A stretch of DNA of 64,000 bases from Caecitellus pseudoparvulus (GCA_965644315.1 CBFFRQ010000018.1:558001-622000), one strand, 5' to 3'. Shown: positions 1-11,646, counted from the first letter of the stretch. Notes: generated from the letters alone by a model not told the origin. Program-made: numbers and translations.

Positions 1-2
1 CC

Positions 3-2081
3 CTCTTGTCATCCTTGCGGCAAGATGGGACCAGCCTCCGCGAAACCGAGACCGAGTGGGCCGGCGTTCCCGAGGCTCAGTGGATGCTGCTGTTGGAACC
101 AGTGCGCACTGTGACAACAGACACAGAGGGTCGTGTCAAGGGGGTTGTGTCCCCACCTTCCACACCAGCCCAAGTTGCTACCGTTGTTACTGATGCCAAA
201 CACCGGGAAGCTGCATGGGTGCGGCACTGGCTGAGTTTCCCTCTGTCCTCCGCGGATGTGGTGCGGAGCTTCACAGCTCTGGTGCTTGCCTTGGTTGTTG
301 CTACCACGCTGTACTGTGTGTACATCGGCTCCTCCGTCTTCGGAACGCTCTCTAGCACTCCATTTGTCGTGCGATTCGCGCTTCCATCTGTCTTCGGTCA
401 GCTGACGTCAGCTCCGTTTCACTCGCAGCTGTTACTGGCAGGCGCTGGGTCTGCGGCGGCCGGGGCCAACACCACGGAGCCATCGGCGCTTCTGGCCGCA
501 GCTAGTGGATCTCTGCGGGAGTGGGCTGATGCTATTTCTGAAGCCCCTCCCCAAGCGCTTCTGTTGCAGCAAGTGGTGGAGCAAGGCGAATTCTGTGCGC
601 GCTGTGAGCTGCTGGAGGCAGCATCCGGCGCCTCAAGCACGCTGCCGGACGGGATCCAAGCTGTACATTCTACCCTACACCAAGAGGCTTTGGCTAGTAG
701 CGAAGGCGGTGCTGTCTTCAGATTCACGCAGGTGCCCTCCTTACTCCAGGCGCTCGTGTCGGCGACCTTGGACGCTAGTACGTTGGCAGCATCGAAAATG
801 TCTGCGTCATTCGCTGCCACTTTGGCTGCGCGCAATTACCTTGCTGGTGTGACAATCGTTTTCTTGACCGCCTCAGCTTCCTTTTCAGCAGCAATGTTTA
901 CCCGAGCCAGTAACCGCAAGGGAGCGAACATCCTTTCGAGGACTCTGCAAGACCTGTCGGGTAGCCAATCGTCAAGGGACCTGGCCAAGTCAGCACGAGT
1001 GAAGGCTGGTGTCTCTTGTGCAACCGACCAACTCATTCCCGGGATCACTCTGGGGTCCCTGTTAGTGGCGGGTTTTGCCGCTTTCATGACAGTCTCCCGG
1101 AACGAACCGGAGGGATTGTACCCCACCACTGTAAACGCGCTGCATGCATCTTTTGCGTTTCATGCTGCCGCAGGCAACGCCACGCTTGCGTTTCATCAGT
1201 TTCTAGCCGCTGCGGCGAGTGGTGGTGCGCTTGCTCTTGACGAGGCCATGTCGGGCTTGTCCGCAGCACAAGCAGAGGAAGAACGGTGGCGGAAAGTGCT
1301 TTTCTCCCAAGGCGAGGAGGATACAGGATACATGGTGGCAGGCACACCTCAGGGTCAGCGAGGAGCTGGGGTTACACCTCATGGCACCGCGTGGACGATG
1401 TTTTTCTTCGATGCCTGCTCCCAGCAGGTGACCGCAGCTGAAGACCCACAGGCAGCCAGCCTACTGCCGGGTGGAGGGGTTGCTCGCGACGACAGTCGTG
1501 TGTTGAGCAAGGCTCACCAGCACCTTTGCAGGACGACAGGGAATGGTGTCTTGAGTGAAGGCTGGCTAGCTGCTGCTCTTATGATGCGAAAACATCGAAC
1601 AGTGGCTGCCAGGGCGCTGCTGAGTTGGGGGGGGGCTGGCCGCCAGGTTAGCCAATCCTGCGCACGAGCCCTCCAGCAGGAGCACTGGCAGCAAATGGAG
1701 GCCCTGCTTTCGTTGGAAACAGCAACGGTTCGGCGTATTGCAAACGCCTCGCAGTCCCTCAGACTGCACTGCGCTAACTCCACGGAAGAAGAGCTTGAGC
1801 ACTGGCTGGAGATGGCAGTTGACTCATCCCTGCTTGCCATCGTGCACGGTGAGACGCTGTCCAAGGAAGTCCACCTGCTGCTGGCGAGGCAGTACCTTGA
1901 AGCGGCAGCTCTGTATGCCAGAGTGACAATGATTCCCCTGTCTTGCATCCCTGTCCTCATCGTCCTCATGTACTCTGTGATGATGCCAGTCGCGCTCGTC
2001 AATGCCAGTCAAGTGGCTGCCTCGGAGCTCATGAGGCGATTGTTGCGGGCAAAAGCCCTCAGTAAGAGAGGGCTACCGTGA
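3..2081 (+). CDS. Polytopic membrane protein, 5'-partial, unknown function
   Basis: The reading frame is open from the left window edge to a TGA at 2079-2081, so the true start lies outside. About 692 residues are visible. Counting from base 6, hydrophobic segments lie near residues 88-110, 278-298, 343-363 and 640-664. They separate two large Ser/Ala-rich loops, of about 165 and 275 residues, from one short basic loop (about 299-342). The long loops carry possible N-glycosylation sites such as NTTE, NASQ and NSTE, and the short loop is rich in Lys/Arg, so both ends would be cytosolic and the long loops luminal or extracellular. I do not recognise a family. The two-large-loop layout recalls prominin- or tweety-like proteins in outline only. 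No intron is evident in the visible part. Confidence 0.7.
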   Translation, partial: LLSSLRQDGTSLRETETEWAGVPEAQWMLLLEPVRTVTTDTEGRVKGVVSPPSTPAQVATVVTDAKHREAAWVRHWLSFPLSSADVVRSFTALVLALVVATTLYCVYIGSSVFGTLSSTPFVVRFALPSVFGQLTSAPFHSQLLLAGAGSAAAGANTTEPSALLAAASGSLREWADAISEAPPQALLLQQVVEQGEFCARCELLEAASGASSTLPDGIQAVHSTLHQEALASSEGGAVFRFTQVPSLLQALVSATLDASTLAASKMSASFAATLAARNYLAGVTIVFLTASASFSAAMFTRASNRKGANILSRTLQDLSGSQSSRDLAKSARVKAGVSCATDQLIPGITLGSLLVAGFAAFMTVSRNEPEGLYPTTVNALHASFAFHAAAGNATLAFHQFLAAAASGGALALDEAMSGLSAAQAEEERWRKVLFSQGEEDTGYMVAGTPQGQRGAGVTPHGTAWTMFFFDACSQQVTAAEDPQAASLLPGGGVARDDSRVLSKAHQHLCRTTGNGVLSEGWLAAALMMRKHRTVAARALLSWGGAGRQVSQSCARALQQEHWQQMEALLSLETATVRRIANASQSLRLHCANSTEEELEHWLEMAVDSSLLAIVHGETLSKEVHLLLARQYLEAAALYARVTMIPLSCIPVLIVLMYSVMMPVALVNASQVAASELMRRLLRAKALSKRGLP

Positions 2082-2206
2082 TCTTTTTGTGACACACTTA
2101 GACCCTCTGCGGCCCTGTGTGAGTATGTTTGAGGGCCGCGCAGACACCTGGCGTAGTGCAGGGACCACCGGCTTCTGCCTTGCTGGCCTCGTCAGGCGCG
2201 CCCGCC

Positions 2207-3412
2207 ATGGGGACAAAACTGAAACCCCGGAGCATGCGTGACAAGCACAAGCTCATTCCAGTTGTGTTCTTTAACTGCCGTACGCTTTCCAACCTCGGAA
2301 TGGCGCTGGAGGCGTCCAGCAGCAGCCGCCAGTGGAGACCTGTCGCGGAATTCGACACGCCCACTCGCAAACACGGGACAGCTGGCTCCTACTCCTTGGA
2401 GCGCATCCAAGATGATTCAGTGTTTGCATATATCCAAGAACTGGCAAAACACACCTACGATGGGCACGATTTCATCACAGTCATGTTTCACAAGTGGCTG
2501 AAGAGCGCACAAACATACTTGTGCGGCATTCGGTACGCTGTTGAGGGTGGTGTGTCTACACCTGCAGTCCCAGAGGACCTACCCAGCTCCCAGGCGGCGG
2601 CTGCTGACGAAACGCATGATCAGCAGACTCTTGCCCCCCAAGGCATCATTGCTTTCATGCTGGTAGACATGCTTGATGCTGGCACAACAGCCTGGCTCGA
2701 AGGCCTGCGAGTGCACCCAGCACACCGGGGCCAAGGGTTGGCCAAGTGGATCAGCCAGCTGTGCGCCTGGCAAGCCGAACACCTCCACGGCTGCCTGCGT
2801 ATTCGGTACACGACCACAACCCAGAACGGTGCAAGCCTGGCCATTGCCAGCAGCCTGGGCATGCACCAATCTGCACAGTGGCTCTTTACAGCCGAGAAGC
2901 TGACACAGGGAAGCCCCTTCGTTGCAGCGCTGCAAGAGCACGCAAGCACCGAGGCAGCGGATGGCATCTCACAGGTTGCCCCCTTGGAGGCCGCTGCAGC
3001 GCTGCTATCGGACCTCGAGCCACGCCCTGCGGCACTCATCCATGATTGGGTAGCGCGGCAAAACGCACCAGAAACCCTGACTGAGTGGGCCGCTACCGGC
3101 GTTACCGTGCATGCTGTTGGGGATAACCCATCCGCAGGCGTGTCATGGAGCAGCACGCGGAGTGTGTTCTCAGGCGGCACTGTGTACCTTTGCGGAGTGG
3201 CTTCCGCCTCCACTCCGGCAACCCTCAGCCACATGCTCTACCACCTTCATGCAGCGCAAGAGAAGGAAGCAGACGCTCTGTGGTGTTTTACGCCTCATGA
3301 CCAGGCAGCTGAGCTGGAGTCCTTCGGCTGCACCGGCATTGGCAGCGTGGGCAGTGTCGCACAGGCGAGCCCCACGTGTGTCATGGTGGAACGCGAGCTT
3401 TCGTCTGGCTAG
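2207..3412 (+). CDS. NAT16/histidine N-acetyltransferase-like protein with double GNAT fold
   Basis: A 401-residue protein if translation starts at the ATG at 2207; the frame is open further upstream but offers no other ATG. The first half holds a GNAT acetyl-CoA-binding core: a hydrophobic strand, then WLEGLRVHPAHRGQGLAKW, whose R-G-Q-G loop is motif A. The GLRV-HP-RGxG wording and the degenerate GNAT-like second half match the animal NAT16/fish histidine acetyltransferase family better than the ribosomal-protein acetyltransferases. Family members transfer acetyl from acetyl-CoA to the alpha-amino group of free histidine or a related small amine; the substrate here is inferred only. It is intronless and lies 125 bp downstream of the membrane-protein gene on the same strand. 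Confidence 0.72.
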   Translation: MGTKLKPRSMRDKHKLIPVVFFNCRTLSNLGMALEASSSSRQWRPVAEFDTPTRKHGTAGSYSLERIQDDSVFAYIQELAKHTYDGHDFITVMFHKWLKSAQTYLCGIRYAVEGGVSTPAVPEDLPSSQAAAADETHDQQTLAPQGIIAFMLVDMLDAGTTAWLEGLRVHPAHRGQGLAKWISQLCAWQAEHLHGCLRIRYTTTTQNGASLAIASSLGMHQSAQWLFTAEKLTQGSPFVAALQEHASTEAADGISQVAPLEAAAALLSDLEPRPAALIHDWVARQNAPETLTEWAATGVTVHAVGDNPSAGVSWSSTRSVFSGGTVYLCGVASASTPATLSHMLYHLHAAQEKEADALWCFTPHDQAAELESFGCTGIGSVGSVAQASPTCVMVERELSSG

Positions 3413-3703
3413 CAGCCACCGCCGTCCAGCTGCGAGGTTTTGTCAATTCCGCGAAACTCATGCTGGGGGCATGCTGCAGGCACGGCGTGCTGCCTCGCAC
3501 ACCGTCTGCCCACATGAGTTGGCATCGCACAGGGCCAGCGCGAGCAAATTACACCCAACCCCTAGTGCAGCACCTTCTCAGACGGGTGTCAAGTGGCTTG
3601 GACACAGTCCTCAAAGTGCGAGTTCCCCCTGCAAGTTGCGCCTTGCTTTCAGCGGCCACTCGCACGAGCAGCTGCCGCTGCATCGCCAGAGAGACAGTTC
3701 ACC

Positions 3704-4240
3704 ATGTCGGCTGCCGAAGACGCTGCCAAGCGGCATGGAGCGCTGGACGTGACGCTCCAACTTGCTGGCCAGCAAATGTATTTGAATGAGCGAGGCGTCT
3801 GGGTCTCAAGTGCGGCTGCTCTGCGCGCTGCCTGCCCTGCGCCTCCGCTGCACCGTAACGCCAATCCTCGACGCAGGCGCCGCACACTCAGTGCCGGACA
3901 CTGACATGACGTCCTACAAAGAGCGAGTCGAAAGGGTGGAGTCCGAGGCTACAACTCTGCTTGCCAAGGTGCACAAGCTGGAGGAACAGCGCCAGCTATT
4001 GGAGTTCAAGAACCGCGTCCTCACCGAGATGGTGTGTGAAACACTGGCGAAACGCTCGACGGCTCGTGCGAACCCACAGGAAGCTTCCCACGCGCGCCTA
4101 CTTGCTTGCTGCCGCAGCTTGCAGTTTCACAGTTGGACACACAGAAGTCCATGGCCGAGTTGAAGCGGGAGAAGTTGAAGGTGGAAGCTCTCAAGTGGGA
4201 GCTGGCCCATGTGTCCCTGCACCGAGCCGAGCAAGAGTGA
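3704..4240 (+). CDS. Small coiled-coil protein, three exons
   Basis: Exons are 3704-3809, 3892-4031 (or from 3877, using an alternative acceptor) and 4118-4240, giving 122 or 127 residues. Both joins keep frame and use GTGCGG and GTGTGT donors with CAG acceptors. After a short N-terminal segment, residues from about 45 to the end form one charged heptad-like helix containing LAKVHKLEEQRQLLEFKNR and, after the last splice, KREKLKVEALKWELAHVSL. It ends with TGA 76 bp from the stop of the convergent giant coiled-coil gene. I do not recognise a family; a small cilium- or centrosome-type adaptor would fit but is speculation. The second intron contains a GAAACG tandem element. Confidence 0.6.
4038..4054 (+). 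promoter_or_regulatory. GAAACG tandem element, one mismatch
   Basis: GAAACA-CTGGC-GAAACG inside intron 2 of the small coiled-coil gene, about 335-350 bp downstream of its ATG. The 11-bp period matches the exact copies elsewhere in the window, and the spacer CTGGC is the same as in the copy at 12699. Function is inferred from recurrence only. Confidence 0.4.
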
Positions 4241-4316
4241 CTGCGCAGCAAGGTGGTGCCAGCTTGCCACGCTATGCCAGCACGCTGCATTGGGCAGGCC
4301 TGAGATGTTCCGCCAA

Positions 4317-7300
4317 CTACTCCGTATCGGAAGAGTCACTGCCTCCCTGAGCTGCTGCCAGCATGGCAGCCTGCCTTGCGGAGTGTCCAGTCACAGCCCG
4401 GAGTAACAGGGCCCGGTTCAAGTGGGCAGTTTGGTCCACGACCGTTCCCACGGAGCCCAATGCAGAAACCACATTCACTGGCACGGGAAGCTTCGTGCTC
4501 TGGCGCACGCTTGGCCCGCTGCCCCCGTCAGACGCAGTGGAGTCGCTGTCGTCACTGTTGCTGCTGCCAGCCGCATCTGCACCGGCGGCCTCCGCATAGC
4601 GATCAAGTTGCTGCACAAGTTGGAAGCGGGGCGCACCTTCTGTACCACTGGAACGCACTTGCTGCATCACATAGCGTTTTGTGACTGGAGGTGAAGGTGC
4701 AAAGCCTGCTGCGGGTGGCTTGCTGCCGCCCCGCCCGAAGTCAGGCGAGCGGATGTACTTCTCAGCACTCTCGCTGTCCATGCGCATGCTCCGCAACACC
4801 TCCAGGGTGCCCTTCAGCTCGTCCAAAGATGCCTGTGAGGACACTTCAGCTCCTGAAGACGCTCCTGGCGAGCTTGCACCCTTGGAGTGTACCGAAAAAT
4901 ACGACTTGTGATCAGTTGAGTGTCCGCTGCCGCGTGCAGGCACTTGGCCGGCCAAGGCTTGGCCCTCCCTGATATGCCCATGCCCGACCATATCTGCGTG
5001 ATCTGCGGGAGAGGCTGGATGGGACGCGTCAGGGGACAGGGACATGGAGATTGAGTGCGGCGTGTCAGGGAGGGAGGCGTGCCCCTTCCCAGCACCTCGC
5101 ACAGGAACTGGTGGGGAAACCAGCCCAGACGCGATGCCAGGCAGAGGCAGCTGTCCAGCAGCTCGTGCTGCCGCGGCAGCCTCGGCTGCTTGCCGTGAAG
5201 GCGTGTGCACGTCCAGGGCCAACCCGCTGCCCCCTCCTCGCCGACCCGATTGAGGTGTGTTGGACACTGAGCTCAGGGGCACAGCCACCGACTCCGATCC
5301 GGGCACTGCCAGGCCAAGCTCCTCACGGGCAGGGGAGCCTTGCTCGCTGTCAGAGCTTGCCCGAGGTGGCACATGGGCCACACCACCCTCCACAGTGCCC
5401 TCAGACTCCCCCTCCTCCGAGTCGGCATCTGAGCCCGTACCGCTGTCCGACGCACCCTCGTAACCCAGCCCACCGCAGTCTGAGCTACTGTCACCCCCTG
5501 CCGAAGACGAAGCAAGGTCCAAACTTGAGTCGGCACGGGTGGCCTGGTGCGAGGAGCGTCCCCACACAGCAGCCCAGTGCTGGGCGGCGGGTGCGGCCCT
5601 GGCGACTGCCTCCCACCCCTCCTCCTCTTCCTCGATGTCCTCGTCTGCGCAATCATAAAGTGCCTGCGCGCTGCCACTGCCACGCCGGCGCCGGCGGCCG
5701 TGCTGCAGGGCCTGACGCGACCACCTGGGCACACGCACCTCCTGCCCCACCACCACGCCGCTATCGGCAGCATCGTGACCGACCTCCCCGCCTGCCGCAG
5801 CAGAGTCCCAAGCCGCAACGCTGCCAGTGGCCTGGGAGTCTATATCGTTGTCCCAGCTCCCCACGGACTCGCCGTCGTCAGGCAAGGGTGGCGTGGCGTC
5901 AAAGTCATCCTCATGCGCCTGCCAGTGTCCATCACTCCCTGGCGCATGCAGCACTCGTTCAGTGGGCACGGCGCCTGGGAAGGCGTCAGGCAGCGGAATG
6001 GGGGACTCCTCCCCGCCACCGGCTGCCTCGTCGCCTCCAACTGGAGCGCTCCACGTCCATGAGCCCTCCTCCTCCTCCTCTTCCTCCGCATCTTTCTGTC
6101 TCTCATCGCGCCCCTCCCTCGCGCCAGCTGCCCCAGGGGTGTGGGTCTTAGATTGCAGCTGGCGCCCATGAAAATCCCACCCAGGGCTGTCAGGTTCACT
6201 TGCCTTGGGTGCGTCGGAAGCCCATATGTTCACGGGGGCGGCGGAGGAGGAGGTGGGGGAGGCCGCCACGCCCCCTCGCTGCGTGCTCATGCCTGGAGGT
6301 GCAGGTGGGGGGAAGGCGATGCCGCCGGACGCCGTCACCAGCACAGGGATGGGCAGGCCGCCTCGTCCTTGGGCGTCCAGGCGCGGGGCATGGCGGATGT
6401 ACCGAACTTCCCTTGCAGAGGGGCGGTCCACCGCCAGCCAGTCCCCGCCCTCGCCGTCCTCGACCTCGGAGCCCACGGCGCTGTCTGCTTCGCTAAAGTC
6501 AGTCAGCGGCGTCGCCACAGACTCGCTGTCGGTGGAGACGCGGGAAGAATTGGGAGCGAAGCCCTCTGCGGGCCACTCGGCACCCCCTTCGACCGTTGGG
6601 TCAGACCGGATGGCGTGCTCGTCGATTTCATAATCGTGCACGCCTGCCGCCACGGTGCGGCCCATGGCCACCACAGGGCTGCTGGGGCCACTGGCCAGGG
6701 CGCCGGGTGGCCCGCGAGGCGACTGTGCAGCTGCTCTACCGCCTCGATGGGGTGACGGCCTGGCCCGCATGCCGGCCAGCTGCTGCTTCACGCCCTTGAC
6801 CTTGCTCATGGCCTGCTCCATGTCGGAGGGTGCAGGGCCTGAGACATGCACGCGGACACCGCCCTCGGGCCCCGTGTGCACGCTGCGCTGGGTCCACCCT
6901 GGGCCGGGACTGCCCAGAGGCTGTGCCTCCGCAGGTGCCCCATCCCTGCCTCGCGGGGTGGAGGGGGTGGAGGAAGCATCGCTGCCGTCCACCTGCCACG
7001 GCAGGTCAGCGGGCTCAGGAGAGGGCACCTTGCCAGCCCCTCCCACGCCTCGCCGCTTCACGCCAGACTTGGAGCCGCCCGTTGCCGTCGCACGGCGCTT
7101 GTGCCTGTGCACTGTGGTGGGCTCAGCGGCCGCACGGCGAGAGACGAGTCCCTTGCGGCCCGTGGCACCACGTGGCCGCCGGACCCCGCCCACGTGGGGC
7201 TTGCCTTTCGCTTTGCCCTTGCGCACACTGCCACGCTGGCCGCTGGTGCTGGCTTTGGCTTTGTTGCGCTTGCGGGTGGCACGGCGCACGACAGTGTCGG

Positions 7301-10117
7301 GAGGCACCTCCAGGCTGCCGTTCACAGCCTCCCCCGCACTGAGGGGGGCGGTATCCGAATCGAAGCCAGGGGGCACAAAGCGAGGCGGCTTGCCGAATGG
7401 GAGGTCAGAGCCGGTTGGCGCAGCGGGCGGTCTTGCACGCACACGTTTCCCAACGCGAGCCCGGGTGACGCCTGCAGACGCCGCGCCTCGCGTCGCCTTG
7501 CGCAGGTCCTTGCGGAACGCTGACGTCTTCAGCACTGACTTGGGCACCGTAGCCAGGGCTGCCGCCACATCGGACAAGTACTGCTGCATGATGCTCGCGG
7601 TGTCCGCGCTGATAGTGGAGGCGCCGTCCTCCCACGCACTGCTGCTCTCTGTGCCGCTGTCTTCCGTCGTGTCGGCCGCCCGGTTCTGGAGGAGAGATGC
7701 TGCTGCCAAGGCGGCTGCACTAGCCTGCTCAGCTGCAGCTTGGGCTGCGCGGGCAGCGACTCGAGCATCTTCTGCAGCCTTTTGTGGCGTGAGGTGCCCC
7801 TCTTCGCCAGCAGCGCTGCCCTTCCGAGCTGCTTTGGCCGCATCTGAGTCCAGCGTCAGCACTTCCGCAACCCCCTGGTCCCGGCCTGTGTCGTGAATGC
7901 TCAGCACGCCAACATGGCCCTCCTCGCCTGCCACAGGGGAGTGCGTGTCGGCGCTGTCCCCTGCCACATCTGGCTGGAATGCATCAGGGATGTGGCCCGT
8001 GCGAGAGACGTAGTCGTGGAAAACATCTGGAGATGGGTTGGCGACTTTCCGGCTGGTAGACGGGCGGGGGGAGGCGTGGGGCGGACGAGAGGCGCCAGCG
8101 TCGCCCTGCGACTGCGCAGGCTGGGTTGTGGCCTGGCCTGGGCTGCCCCGCTCGGCTTGTCCCTGTTGCAGCTCCTGGGCAAGGAACTGCCCCATGGGCA
8201 GGTCCCCGAACAGAGCCTTCGTCAGGGCCGCTGCAAGGGCGCCCGAGTCCTGCCCTGCTCCGCCCACCAAATCCTCCTGGGAAAGCCCCCCCGCAGCGAG
8301 GAGGGGCGCCACCACCTGGGCAAGGCCCGAGAGGTCGCCTGCCTCGGCTTGCTCCGAGGCTTGTGCCATGGCGGCCATGACGGAGTCCAGACGGCCGTTC
8401 ATGGTGCTCAGCTGTGCCAACATGGCCTCGTCCTCCTCACCGCCCTCCTGTGAGGCCTGGGGATTGGGCTGCGGGGCAGTTGGTGAGCTGTCCTCCTCGA
8501 AGTCCTCCGTATACTGCGCTGAGTCCTCCGAGGCGGCCTCATCGCCGGCGCCCTCGGCGCCTGGCGTGCCTGCCGAGGGCGCCTCCTCTGGCAGCTCAGG
8601 CACGGTGTCCAGGTCCCCCGTGCCGGCGGGCTTGGCCAAGTGAGGCGGCACGTCAGCTGCCTCGGCGGCCTCCAGCTGCTGCGACAAGTTGTCCCGCAGG
8701 CTGTGCAGATCAGTCAGGCGCTGCTGCAGAGCGGCACGCTGGGCCTGCATGTCCAGCAGCTGCTGGTGCATGCTTCGCAGTTGCTGCAAGTCTTCAGCAG
8801 ACATGGCTTCTTCGCCCGCTTCCCCGTCCGCACCACCCTCTGCGCCGTCTTGCTGGCCCATGTACGTTTGCAAGAACTGCTCGGCCGATGGGCCGCCTTC
8901 TGCACTGGGCTGGGCAGCGCCGTCATCACCTTGCGACACTAGCGCATCATGCAGCGCCAGCAGGCGCGTGAGGCGGTCAGAGAAGCCGGCAAGCTTGCCA
9001 ATCGTCTCCACATCCAGGTCCTCGGGCGGGCCTGCATCCTCCTCTTCGTCGCCCTCTCCACTGCCTTTGTCGGCTGAGTCACCCTCCTCGTCAGGTGCAC
9101 CAGCAGGTGCGGGCTGTGGTGCGTCAGGCACCACCCCCGCCTCGCCATCTTCGCCCTGCAATGCCTCCAGGGACTGCAGCAGCTCTGCCCTCCGCTGCAG
9201 GCGCTCCTGCAGCCTGTGGCGGTGCACAAGCAGGGCCAGCAGCTGGCGCATGTCCTGCTCCTCAATGTCGGAAGTCTCACTCACGTCCAGGCCGAAGGAT
9301 TGCAAGAGGTCCACCACCTGCGCCATGCTGATGGCCTGCGCAAGTTCGTCGGGGGAGATGTCCTCCTCGCCCTCACCCCCTTCGCCCCCCTCACCCTCGT
9401 CCCCCTCCCCGCTGCCGCCGAACTCTGGCGCCTCGCCAGCTGAACCACCAGCAGGTGCTGTGGTTCCGGTCGCAGCATCGGCTTGGGGGCCCTCATGGGC
9501 CTGACTGGCAGCCTCCATCTGTGCCATGCGTGAGGCTAGGTATGCTCGTGTGGCCTCCAGCTGGCGCTTCTGCTCTTGCAGCTCCTGCAGCTGTGCCATG
9601 CGCTCTTGCAGCTGAGCCATGGCCTCCGCACGCGCTGCCAAGTCAGCCTCCTCGCCGGATGCAGCCTCAGCAGTCATTTCTGGTGCTGCGGTGGCGCCTT
9701 TAGATCCATCTGAGGAAGCATCTGTTGGCTGGGGGGCAGGCGGGGCATCTGCTGCGCAGGGGAGGGGGGTGGCAGCTCGGTCGATCGGCGTGGTGTGAAG
9801 CCCCGCACAACGGCGAAACGCCGCTGCCAGCACTGCTCACCCTCCGCCTTGCTCTCCACAGCCGACGGGCCAGAGACTTCCTGCTCTGTAGCAGCCTCAG
9901 GGCTGTGTCCTGCACTCTCGCCTTCCTCAGCCGCAACTCTGCTGGCCAGCTCCTCTCGCAGTGCGGTGAGGCGTGCTGCCTCTTCCTGCTGCACTGCCAG
10001 CTGCCGCAGCAAGCTCTCGCGCTGAGCCATGAGGCTTGCGAGGTACATCTCCTCGTCCTGGGTGCCTTGGGCGCCACGGTCATCCCCGTCGGGATGCCTC
10101 TGGCGGTCACCGTCCAT
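4317..10117 (-). CDS. Giant acidic low-complexity coiled-coil protein, 1903 residues
   Basis: Two exons, 10117-9841 and 9751-4317 on the minus strand, joined over an 89-nt GTGAGC...GCGCAG intron; the phase fits exactly. The N-terminus has two related coiled-coil blocks, containing YLASLMAQRESLLRQL in exon 1 and MAQLQELQEQKRQLEATRAY in exon 2. The following 400 residues are dominated by Glu/Asp/Gly and Gln-rich helices. The centre is Pro/Ser/Arg-rich with basic clusters, and the C-terminal third is again acidic with Ser runs. No catalytic motif is seen. A centriolar-satellite or scaffold protein of PCM1 type is a guess based on composition; a nuclear scaffold is equally possible. The intron contains a single GAAACG. 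Confidence 0.7.
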
Positions 10118-10333
10118 GCTCAACACGAGCACGCAGCCACGTGCGGGCCGTTGGAGCGGAGCACGACCTCTGGCCCTGGTTTGAGGGGCGTCAACCTGCG
10201 AGCAGGTCAGGCAGAGGCTGCAAGCGCCTCCAGGCCGTTGAAGTGACAGTGTGGGCAGGATTGTAGCCACACCCTGCCACTGCAGGTGAAGGGGCGCACT
10301 GCGTTGAGGTGTGGATTGGGGACTGCACGGCGG

Positions 10334-11646
10334 TCATGCCTTGGAGGTCATCTCAGGGACCGCGTCGAACAAATCAGCCACGAGGCCGTAGTCGGCGATC
10401 TCCAGGATGGGTGCCTCGGCGTCCTTGTTGATGGCAACGATGACCTTGCTGTCCTTCATGCCAGCAACGTGCTGGATGGCACCAGAGATGCCCGCGCCGA
10501 TGTACAGTTCGGGCGCCACAATCTTGCCGGTCTGGCCGATCTGCCAGTCGTTGGGGGCATACCCCGCGTCCACAGCTGCGCGAGACGCGCCCACGGCGCC
10601 GCCCAGCTTGTCTGCCAGCTCTTCGATGATCTTGAAGTTCTCAGAGGACTTCAGGGCACGGCCGCCAGCCACGACGACGCGGGCGCCCTCCAGGGCAGGG
10701 CGATCACTGTGCAGGGCAGGAGCAGACAAGGGGGCGCGTGCGGGGGGGCGGGGATGTGCTGCGCGGGGTCGGCGGCATGGCACGCACCTGGCAGCTAGCT
10801 CCTCCGAGACGAACTTGGACAGGCCAGCGTCACCGGCGGAAGCCACGTCCTCCTTGGCCGCGGAGCCGCCCTCTGCGGCGGCCTTCTCGAAGGCCGTGCC
10901 TCGCACGGAGAAGACCTTGATGCTGTCGGACGACTTGACCTTGGACACGGCGTTGCCGGCGTACATGGGGCGCTCGAACGTGTCCTCGTCGAAGACGGCG
11001 GTGATGTCTGAGATGGCGGCCACGTCCAGCTTGGCGGCCACGCGAGGCGTGAAGTTCTTGCCCTGAGCTGATGCTGGTGTGCACATGTGGGTGTAGCCTG
11101 CGCAGGAGGAGGGGGGGGGGTCAAGCAGCGTTTCAGTGGGGAGGGCGCAGCCTCCGCAAGACGCACCTGAAGACTTGACGACGTCAACGACGAGCTTGGT
11201 GATGTTCTCAGCAATGCCGTGTGCATATGCCTGTAGGGTAAAGGAGCAGTGGGGCTTGTGGCTGCTGCCGCTGTGGCCCTGCGCATGAGCACTTCGCAGA
11301 GGTGGCAGGCCAGCCCACGCACGTCATCATCGGCCACCAAGACCTTGCTCACGCCGTCCACTGCAGAGGCGGCATCAGCAACTGCGCCACATGCTTTACC
11401 GGCAACCAGGACATGCACCTGCGCGTGCAGACGGACGCGGAGGGGTGTGCGGTGAGGCCTAGCACAATACGCATGAAGTGCACGCACGTCTCCTCCGACG
11501 GCCTTGGCGGCAGACACGGCGGCGAGGGTGGCAGGGTTCAGCTCCGCGTTGTTGTGCTCGGCCACGACCAAAGTGGAGGCAGCACGGGCGCCGGACATGG
11601 CACGGGCGGCAGCGCGAGCTGCAGGGGCAGCGGCACGGGCCAGCAT
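10334..11646 (-). CDS. ETFA: Electron transfer flavoprotein alpha subunit, mitochondrial
   Basis: Five exons on the minus strand (11646-11488, 11418-11323, 11230-11167, 11097-10788, 10706-10334) total 1002 nt, or 333 residues, the usual ETF-alpha length. Introns are 69-92 nt and all four begin GTGCGT. The N-terminus (about residues 1-25) is Ala/Arg-rich without acidic residues, a typical mitochondrial presequence. Then come the ETF N-domain strand [17 protein letters not shown] and the C-terminal FAD-domain signature [20 protein letters not shown] followed by ENF, and a conserved [20 protein letters not shown] stretch. With ETF-beta it carries electrons from acyl-CoA and other matrix dehydrogenases to ETF-ubiquinone oxidoreductase. 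The beta subunit is not in the window. Confidence 0.95.

Noticed and set aside
5051-6151. Plus-strand ORF of 366 residues
   Set aside because: Pro/Arg/His-rich shadow antisense to the giant coiled-coil gene; no start context or motif.
6655-7896. Plus-strand ORF of 413 residues
   Set aside because: Antisense shadow of the same low-complexity gene, created by high GC.
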